Under the pieces are notes generated by a model. The model was not told where the DNA came from and searched no databases. It worked only from the letters and a program-made list of their open reading frames with translations. DNA of 10,940 nt from positions 1 through 10,940 of the forward strand of contig DATCGP010000020.1 in assembly GCA_036508875.1 (NCBI GenBank), read 5' to 3'. Shown here one piece after another: positions 6,180 through 10,940 of the stretch (the stretch's first letter is position 1; each line of letters opens with the position of its first letter). This DNA comes from PALSA-660 sp036508875. Its GTDB lineage: Bacteria > Actinomycetota > Coriobacteriia > Anaerosomatales > PALSA-660. Made by a program: the position numbers and the translations under genes.

Positions 6180-7093
6180 CGGACGACCTGCGCCTGCCGC
6201 CGATCGACGCGATCGTCGCGGCCGCGCTAGCCGAGGACCTCGGGGTCGAGCCGGAGGCGCTCCTCGCGGGCGCACCCGGGCTGCTCGACCGCGACGTGAC
6301 CGGCGCGCTCCTGCCATCCGGCGCCAGGCTCCGCGGCGTCATCCGGGCCCGCCAGGACGGCGTGGTGTGCGGACTTCCGGTGGCGGCGCGCGTGTTCGAG
6401 ATGCTCGCCGAGGCCGCCGGAGTCGCCGTGCCGGACTGCTTCCCGCTCGTGCCCGAGGGCGCGCGCGTGGGTGCGGGCAACGTAGCGCTCGAGATCGAGG
6501 GAGACGCGCGCGTCATCCTGGCGGGCGAGCGGACCGCGATCGACTTCCTGATGACGCTGTCCGGCATCGCCACTCGCGCGGCCGACTGGCAGGACGCTGC
6601 GGGTCCGACGCTGCGCGTGCTCGACACCCGCAAGACGCTTCCGGGGCTGCGCGTGCTCTCGAAGTACGCCGTGCGGGCGGGCGGGGCGTCGAACCACCGT
6701 GCCGGCCTCTACGACATGGTGCTCGTCAAGGACAACCACATCGGGGCGGCGGGCGGGATCACCGCCGCCGTGGCAGCGGCTCGCGCGGCCTACTCCGGTC
6801 TGCTGGTCCAGGTCGAGGCGGACACCGCTGCGCAGGCCGCCGAGGCCGCCGCGGCGGGCGCGGACTTCGTGCTGCTCGACAACATGGATGATACCGGGCT
6901 CACGGAAGCGGTCGCCGCTGTACGGGCGGCCACACCGGTCGATGGCCGCTGCGAGACCGAGGCCTCCGGCGGGATCACGCTCGAGCGGCTCCCGGCGCTG
7001 GCAGCCCTCGGCGTCGACCGCGTGAGCGCCTCGGCGCTGACACTCGCCCCGCCTCTCGACTTCGGGCTCGATCTGGACGGGGACCGTCCGTGA
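6176..7093 (+). CDS. nadC: Quinolinate phosphoribosyltransferase (nicotinate-nucleotide pyrophosphorylase, carboxylating)
   Basis: NadC converts quinolinate and PRPP to nicotinate mononucleotide with loss of CO2, feeding the last steps of NAD synthesis. The 305-residue protein has DRDVTGALL (38-46), AGERTAIDFLMTLSGIAT (116-133), LDTRKTLPGLR (149-159), KYAVRAGGASNHRAGLYD (163-180), VKDNHIG (184-190), the phosphate and metal site VEAD (213-216) and LLDN (233-236), and EASGGIT (262-268). The usual GGG before NHR is GGA here. The GTG at 6176 shares GTGA with the nadB stop, and GGAG (6165-6168) lies 7 bases upstream. The open frame runs far upstream inside nadB, but that part is only a high-GC shadow. 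Confidence 0.96.
   Translation: MTDDLRLPPIDAIVAAALAEDLGVEPEALLAGAPGLLDRDVTGALLPSGARLRGVIRARQDGVVCGLPVAARVFEMLAEAAGVAVPDCFPLVPEGARVGAGNVALEIEGDARVILAGERTAIDFLMTLSGIATRAADWQDAAGPTLRVLDTRKTLPGLRVLSKYAVRAGGASNHRAGLYDMVLVKDNHIGAAGGITAAVAAARAAYSGLLVQVEADTAAQAAEAAAAGADFVLLDNMDDTGLTEAVAAVRAATPVDGRCETEASGGITLERLPALAALGVDRVSASALTLAPPLDFGLDLDGDRP
7075..7089 (+). promoter_or_regulatory. Hairpin abutting the start codon of the next gene
   Basis: GGACGG (7075-7080), loop GGA (7081-7083) and CCGTCC (7084-7089) form a perfect 6-bp hairpin whose last base touches the GTG at 7090. The only Shine-Dalgarno-like bases (GGGGA) are in its stem and loop. Ribosomes finishing nadC would melt it, so it may enforce translational coupling. 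Confidence 0.35.
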
Positions 7094-7689
7094 GGTGGCC
7101 GTGGCAGACGGTGCCCGGCGACGACGGCTTCGAGTGGTCGCTGGGCATGGCACGGCTCATCTGCGGGCTGCTCATGGGGTTCCCGCTGTTCTTCCTCGCG
7201 TGTCTCGGGGCGATCCTGCTACAGAACGACGCTCCGCACTACCAGCCGGTCCTCATCGGAGTGCTCGCCGCGTTGGCCGTCGCGATCACACCTGCCGCGC
7301 CGTATGTTCGCGAACGGATCGCTCAGGCGGGCATCGTGGTGCACATGGACAACCCGCAGGCCTGGCGTCGCATCCTGCCCGTGTACTCCACGTTCGCGGC
7401 GGCCACCATCGCAGGATTCCTCGTGGCGCAGGCGCCCGCGCTGTTCGGGTTCGTAGCCTCGGCGCTCACCCGTGACCTGACGCCGCTCGCGATCGGCTCC
7501 GCCGCGAGCTTCGTGGCGTGGGCGATCATGTGGCCGAGCCGCACGCTCTGGTCGCGGTGGACGTTCTTCGCCGGCATCGGGCGGGAGAACCCGCACGTTC
7601 CGGAGCCGGACGACGCGCCGCACACGGCGCCGCACACGGATCCAGAACCGATACCGCACGCCGCACCCGACGAGGGGACCTCCGAGTGA
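7090..7689 (+). CDS. Four-helix membrane protein of unknown function in the nad-birA operon
   Basis: I do not recognise a family. The 199-residue protein has four likely membrane helices at about 20-44, 53-73, 97-119 and 130-149, a short soluble N-terminus (RWPWQTVPGDDGFEW) and a polar tail from about 165. The tail is rich in Pro, His and acidic residues (His 169, 178, 182, 190) and contains a tandem APHTAPHT. There is no signal peptide or enzyme motif. The GTG start overlaps the nadC stop (GTGA) and its stop overlaps the birA start in the same way, so it is surely translated with them; an ATG at 7147 is a less likely alternative. A role linked to NAD or biotin metabolism is only suggested by position. 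Confidence 0.8.
   Translation: MRWPWQTVPGDDGFEWSLGMARLICGLLMGFPLFFLACLGAILLQNDAPHYQPVLIGVLAALAVAITPAAPYVRERIAQAGIVVHMDNPQAWRRILPVYSTFAAATIAGFLVAQAPALFGFVASALTRDLTPLAIGSAASFVAWAIMWPSRTLWSRWTFFAGIGRENPHVPEPDDAPHTAPHTDPEPIPHAAPDEGTSE
7615..7638 (+). repeat. Two tandem copies of a 12-base unit in the membrane-protein tail
   Basis: GCGCCGCACACG occurs twice back to back, in frame, each copy encoding Ala-Pro-His-Thr. It is probably a recent slippage duplication in a disordered tail. Confidence 0.8.
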
Positions 7690-8657
7690 CGCGCCTTTCC
7701 GAAGACCGTCGCAGCCTCGTGCTGGACGCGCTGCGCGGCAACCCGTCCGGCGTTTCCGGTGAGCAGCTCGCGGGCGAGCTCGGCGTCAGCCGGGTGGCCG
7801 TGCGCAAGCACATCGAAGCGCTGCGCGACTACGGCTACGGCATCGAGGCCAGGCCGGGGGAGGGCTACCGGCTCCTCTCGGCGCCGGACGCACCTATCCC
7901 GCTCGAGATACGGCCGCTGCTCCACGGATCGTTCGTGACGCGGCTCGAGGGCGGCGGCATCACCGGCTCCACCAACGACGATGCGCGCGACCTCGCGATC
8001 GCGGGCGCGCCCGAGGGCACCGTCGTGCTCGCCCGTGAACAGACGAAGGGCCGCGGGCGGCTCGGGCGCGAGTGGACATCTCCGGACGGCGGCGTCTACG
8101 CATCGGTCGTGCTGCGGCCGGAGGTCGAGCTGCCGGATGCGGTCGTGCTCCCGCTGGTGTTCGGGCTCGGCGTCGCCCGGGCGCTCGACCGGTTCGGCGT
8201 CAGCGCGCTGCTCAAGTGGCCGAACGACCTCCTGGCTCCCGACGGCCGCAAGCTGGCAGGAGTCCTGCTCGACGGGCTGAGCGAGGGATGGCGTGTGAGT
8301 TGGGTCGTCGCGGGCGTCGGCGTCAACGTGAGGGAAGCCCCGGCCGGCGCCAACGCCGTCAGCCTGGACGAGCTCGCCGGCCGTCACGTCCCGCTCGCAC
8401 AGGTCTCCGCGGCGGTGCTCGACGGCGTCGGTGAGGCGTATGACGCATGGAGGACCGGGGGGTTCGCCCCGCTGCGCGAGGCGTACGGCGAGCGCGCGTG
8501 GCTCACCGGTCGCGATGTGGCCGTCAGCGACGCGGGCGGGCGGGTCATCGCCGCAGGTCCCGCGGTGGGGATCGACGCGCAGGGGCGCCTGCTCGTCGAG
8601 GACGCCGGCGGGATCGTGCCGATCTCTTCCGGTGAGGTCACGCTCCGGGCCGGCTAG
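7686..8657 (+). CDS. birA: Biotin--protein ligase and biotin operon repressor
   Basis: BirA activates biotin with ATP and attaches it to the carboxylase carrier domain; this long form also has a DNA-binding domain that lets biotinyl-AMP-bound dimers repress biotin genes. The 323-residue protein begins with a winged helix-turn-helix (about 8-64; VSGEQLAGELGVSRVAVRKHI). It continues with the ligase core: GSTNDDA (94-100), the nucleotide-binding GRGRLGREW (122-130), SPDGGVYASVVLRP (132-145), KWPNDLL (177-183), GRKLAGVLLDG (187-197) and GVGVNV (210-215), and ends in the SH3-like C-terminal domain. GAGGGGA (7672-7678) is 7 bases before the GTG, which shares GTGA with the upstream stop. Its likely target is the inverted repeat before bioY. 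Confidence 0.96.
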   Translation: MTRLSEDRRSLVLDALRGNPSGVSGEQLAGELGVSRVAVRKHIEALRDYGYGIEARPGEGYRLLSAPDAPIPLEIRPLLHGSFVTRLEGGGITGSTNDDARDLAIAGAPEGTVVLAREQTKGRGRLGREWTSPDGGVYASVVLRPEVELPDAVVLPLVFGLGVARALDRFGVSALLKWPNDLLAPDGRKLAGVLLDGLSEGWRVSWVVAGVGVNVREAPAGANAVSLDELAGRHVPLAQVSAAVLDGVGEAYDAWRTGGFAPLREAYGERAWLTGRDVAVSDAGGRVIAAGPAVGIDAQGRLLVEDAGGIVPISSGEVTLRAG

Positions 8658-8696
8658 ACGGGCCGCTCGCATCCGGACACCGCGCCACCTCGGCCG

Positions 8697-8726
8697 TTGA
8701 CCGGAGGAGCCTCTCTCGGCTACCGT
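8697..8726 (+). promoter_or_regulatory. Promoter of bioY
   Basis: TTGACC (8697-8702) and TACCGT (8721-8726) are spaced by 18 bases. The -35 matches 5 of 6; the -10 keeps TA and the final T. Transcription would begin near 8733, leaving a leader of about 70 bases before bioY. The BirA-like repeat overlaps the -10 and start site. Confidence 0.6.
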
Positions 8727-8753
8727 GAACCGTGCGCACGGAATGGTTTACAG
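8723..8753. promoter_or_regulatory. BirA-type operator
   Basis: CCGTGAACC (8723-8731) and GGTTTACAG (8745-8753) form an imperfect inverted repeat (7 of 9 positions symmetric) that resembles the BirA box TTGTAAACC-spacer-GGTTTACAA. The right half is nearly consensus. The spacer is 13 bases, shorter than the 14-16 I know of, which is the main doubt. The site covers the -10 and start point of the bioY promoter, where a repressor would block transcription. It does not look like the actinomycete BioQ site. Confidence 0.65.
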
Positions 8754-8802
8754 CCCTTCCACGCGCGCACCCGGACACGCAGCCGAGGATTCCCGGAGAC
8801 CC

Positions 8803-9366
8803 ATGGCCCGCACGCCCGCACACGACCGTCCGCCTGCTCTCGAACTGACCACTTCGGCGCTGCTCGCGGCGCTGCTCGCCGGCTCGGCGGTTGTCGCCGT
8901 CCCGATCGGAGCGGTGCCGCTCACCCTGCAGACCCTGGTGCTCGTGCTCATCGCGCTGACGCAGCGGCCGAAGCGCGCTGCGCTAAGCGTGGGCGTGTAT
9001 CTGGCGGCGGGACTCGTCGGCCTCCCGGTGTTCTCGGGGATGCGCGGCGGCTTCGCTGTGGTGCTCGGGCCAACCGGTGGTTACCTGCTCGGCTTCCTGG
9101 CCGGCGCGGTCGCGGGCTCATGGGTGCGCGAGCGGGTGGCGGCTTCGGTCACGTGGCGGGTGGTCTCCGACGCCGTCGCGTCGATCGCCGTGATCGCGGT
9201 CGTCTATGCGTTCGGCTGGCTGCAGCTGATGCTTGTCACCTCGATGGGAGCGGTGCCGGCGCTGCTGGTGGGTGTCGTGCCGTTCGTCGTGCCCGACGCG
9301 CTGAAGGCGGTCGGCGCGATCGCGCTGGCGCCGCTCGTGCGAGAGGCGATGGGCGCGCGTCCGTAG
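8803..9366 (+). CDS. bioY: Biotin transporter BioY (ECF transporter S-component)
   Basis: BioY is the membrane protein that binds and takes up biotin, usually with shared energy-coupling factor ATPases and EcfT. The 187-residue protein has the BioY patterns PIGAVPLTLQTL (34-45), LAAGLVGLPVFSG (67-79), LGPTGGYLLGFLAG (88-101) and PFVVPDALKAV (160-170), spread over about six membrane segments. ATG at 8803 is chosen because GGAG (8795-8798) precedes it, though only 4 bases away. In-frame starts at 8725 and 8743 lie within the operator and would add hydrophilic residues. No ecfA or ecfT gene is present, so a shared module elsewhere, or BioY working alone, is needed. Repression by the neighbouring BirA is likely. 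Confidence 0.95.
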   Translation: MARTPAHDRPPALELTTSALLAALLAGSAVVAVPIGAVPLTLQTLVLVLIALTQRPKRAALSVGVYLAAGLVGLPVFSGMRGGFAVVLGPTGGYLLGFLAGAVAGSWVRERVAASVTWRVVSDAVASIAVIAVVYAFGWLQLMLVTSMGAVPALLVGVVPFVVPDALKAVGAIALAPLVREAMGARP

Positions 9367-9441
9367 CCTCACGCGAACGTTGCGCGACTGCCATCCTGCT
9401 TGCCCCGCGGCGCGCGTACGATGGCGTCGGGGGCGATGCCG

Positions 9442-10854
9442 ATGCAGGGGCGGCGGGTTCTTTTCTTCGTCGGGCTTCTCGTGATGTTGTGCGTACCAGC
9501 CGCGGCGTTCGCGGACGACGCACCGATCGCCGGCGTGCCCGGTTCGGTACGCCCTGTCACCACCGGTTCGGTGCGCATGGAATCGGAAGCGGTCCAGATC
9601 ATCGTGTACGACCGCATCGCCGAGTGCCGCGCAGACTTCCGGCTGGTCAACAGCGGGAAGAAGACCACTCTGCGCCTCGCGTTCCCCGCGGTGTCGTCGG
9701 CGGTGAACGGCGACGACCCCTGGGATCCGTACAACTTCGGCGACTTCCTCAGCTACTGGCCGCCGGACGATATGCGCGGGTACTCGCCCGATACGCTCGG
9801 CGCGTTCCACGCATGGCGCAACGGGAAGCCGCTCGCGGTGAAGGTCGTGGAAGGCAAGGACGGCCCGCTCTGCGCGACGTTCTACGAGCACAGCGTCACG
9901 CTGCCGACAGGGGCCACGACCGTCACGGTGAGCTATCTGTTTGACAGCGATCACCTGTACGCGGCCTCTTCAGACCCGTCGACCCTGCCGCCTGCGCCGC
10001 TCCGGTGGCTCTTCATGGAAGGGAGCTTCCGGACCGTCGACTACATCCTGCACACGGGTGCGATGTGGCAGGGAACGATCGACACCGCGGTCGTCCGGAT
10101 CACCTTCGACGACTCGTGCGAGCGGTGGGGCACAGACATGCTCGCCGCGAATCCCGCGGTCACGACTCCCGGCTGGACGCATCCGGACGCGAGAACCTTC
10201 CAGTGGGTGTTCCGTGACTTCGAGCCCGCCCAGGATCCGCAGAGCGGCAGGTCCGCCTACGACATCCGGCTGGGGTTCGTGAAGCCGACATGGCGGGGGG
10301 TCGACTACTGGGCTCAGTACGACGCTGAGCAGGCGAAGCCGAACCCGAACGACGACTTCGAGCCGACGTCGCGCTATGAGCGCCTCTGGCAGCCGTCGTT
10401 CATCGCGGACTACTCACAGGCGGACTCCGCCCGCTACATGGAAGTCGGCGATACGTACTCGCCGTTCTCGAATGGCCCCTCGAATGCCTGGGTGGTCAAC
10501 GGCAACGGCACCAGGACGTGGTTCGCGGTCAAGCTGCACGGACCCGAGCGTATCCGCGAGATCAGGATCGTCCCGGGAGTGGCCGACGCCACCTATCGCG
10601 ATAACTCCCGTCCGCGCACGATCGTGGCCACCTTCTCCGACGGATCGCGCAAGACGCTGCACATCGCGGACGACCCGCGGATGCAGCGGTTCCCCGTGGA
10701 CGTGGTGACGAGCAGTGTGCGGTTCCGGGTGGGCTCCCTGTACCGGGGTGCGAATGATCCGCAGGCGGTCGCGGTGGCGCTGGCAGACGTGGGACCCACG
10801 CCCTCGCCGAAGTGGCTGACCTTCGCCGGGACGCTGCGGCTGGCGGGCTCGTAG
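9442..10854 (+). CDS. Secreted DUF4424-like protein with NADase-type glycan-binding-like domain
   Basis: From this start the protein has 470 residues. Residues 1-24 are a signal peptide (RR, a hydrophobic core, then cleavage after AFA), and no other membrane segment follows, so it should be exported. Residues about 45-280 resemble DUF4424: an N-terminal IIVYDRIAECRADFRLVNSG, then YILHTGAMWQGTIDTAVVRITF (201-222) and FQWVFRDFEP (253-262). Residues about 310-450 look like a discoidin-type beta-sandwich of the NADase-type glycan-binding class (NAWVVNGNGTRTWFAVKL, then IREIRIVPG, YRDNSRPRTIVATFSDG). It probably binds a surface ligand; no catalytic motif is evident. GGGGG lies 8 bases before the ATG; ATGs at 9421 and 9436 are alternatives. 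A TACGAT at 9417-9422 could be a -10, but no -35 is clear. Confidence 0.8.
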   Translation: MQGRRVLFFVGLLVMLCVPAAAFADDAPIAGVPGSVRPVTTGSVRMESEAVQIIVYDRIAECRADFRLVNSGKKTTLRLAFPAVSSAVNGDDPWDPYNFGDFLSYWPPDDMRGYSPDTLGAFHAWRNGKPLAVKVVEGKDGPLCATFYEHSVTLPTGATTVTVSYLFDSDHLYAASSDPSTLPPAPLRWLFMEGSFRTVDYILHTGAMWQGTIDTAVVRITFDDSCERWGTDMLAANPAVTTPGWTHPDARTFQWVFRDFEPAQDPQSGRSAYDIRLGFVKPTWRGVDYWAQYDAEQAKPNPNDDFEPTSRYERLWQPSFIADYSQADSARYMEVGDTYSPFSNGPSNAWVVNGNGTRTWFAVKLHGPERIREIRIVPGVADATYRDNSRPRTIVATFSDGSRKTLHIADDPRMQRFPVDVVTSSVRFRVGSLYRGANDPQAVAVALADVGPTPSPKWLTFAGTLRLAGS

Positions 10855-10863
10855 GGCGGTCCG

Positions 10864-10940
10864 CTACCCCTCGAGCTTCGGCAGCCTCACCGTGAACACC
10901 GCACCGCCCTCGGGGCGGTTCGCGGCCTCGATCGTTCCGC
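10864..10940 (-). CDS. Sensor histidine kinase, C-terminal end only
   Basis: Read on the minus strand, the last 25 codons include GTIEAANRPEGGAVF followed by TVRLPKLEG and a TAG stop. This matches the final G-box and strand of the HATPase_c domain of two-component sensor kinases. The rest lies beyond the window, so the subfamily and signal cannot be told. The gene converges on the secreted-protein gene, with nine bases between the two stop codons and no room for a normal terminator. Confidence 0.85.
   Translation of the reverse strand, partial: GTIEAANRPEGGAVFTVRLPKLEG

Noticed and set aside
7323..8672. 449-codon open frame on the minus strand opposite the membrane protein and birA
   Set aside because: It lies antisense to two well-supported genes, has shadow-like composition and no recognisable domain.
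9380..9422. Promoter with TTGCGC (9380-9385) and TACGAT (9417-9422) before the secreted-protein gene
   Set aside because: The 31-base spacing is far too long; the -10-like hexamer alone is not enough for a feature.
8697..9944. 415-codon plus-strand frame across bioY and the start of the secreted-protein gene
   Set aside because: It is Arg/Gly/Ala rich, out of frame with both supported genes and has no ribosome-binding site or motif.

Overview
The window reads as chromosomal DNA of a high-GC bacterium. GTG starts are common (panB, nadA, nadC, the small membrane gene and birA), genes are packed tightly, and protein sequences look actinobacterial. The combination of a complex I gene, a de novo nadABC operon, and a winged-helix BirA with a BirA-like box in front of bioY suggests a deep-branching or anaerobic actinobacterial lineage (Coriobacteriia-like) rather than a classical actinomycete, where BioQ usually regulates biotin genes. 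This placement is inference; no rRNA or marker gene is present.

Layout, left to right. (1) 1-935: the 3' part of nuoN, end of a complex I (nuo) operon, followed by a G/C-rich hairpin. (2) 972-2816: an extended -10 promoter and a structured leader, then panB and panC, two steps of pantothenate (CoA precursor) synthesis; a G/C hairpin overlaps the panC stop. (3) 2838-3487: a higBA-type toxin-antitoxin pair with a well-formed promoter that holds a perfect 16-bp palindrome in its -35/-10 spacer and appears to give a leaderless toxin mRNA. (4) 3515-8657: a compact block nadA-nadB-nadC-membrane protein-birA; the last four genes are joined by three identical GTGA stop/start overlaps. (5) 8697-9366: a promoter overlapped by a BirA-type inverted repeat, then bioY, the biotin-uptake S-component. 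(6) 9442-10854: a secreted protein with a DUF4424-like N-terminal region and a NADase-type glycan-binding-like C-terminal domain. (7) 10864-10940, minus strand: the last residues of a sensor histidine kinase, converging on gene 6.

Together this is a cofactor neighbourhood: CoA precursor, NAD and biotin genes directly behind complex I. The nad genes make nicotinate mononucleotide from aspartate. BirA would attach biotin to carboxylases and, when biotin is plentiful, probably represses the bioY promoter. The higBA pair lies between the pan and nad genes, 27 bases before nadA, so nad transcription may partly start at the HigA-controlled promoter. No IS element, CRISPR array, tRNA or rRNA was seen. 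Only one intergenic stretch exceeds 100 bases apart from the panB leader: the birA-bioY gap, which is explained by promoter and operator.
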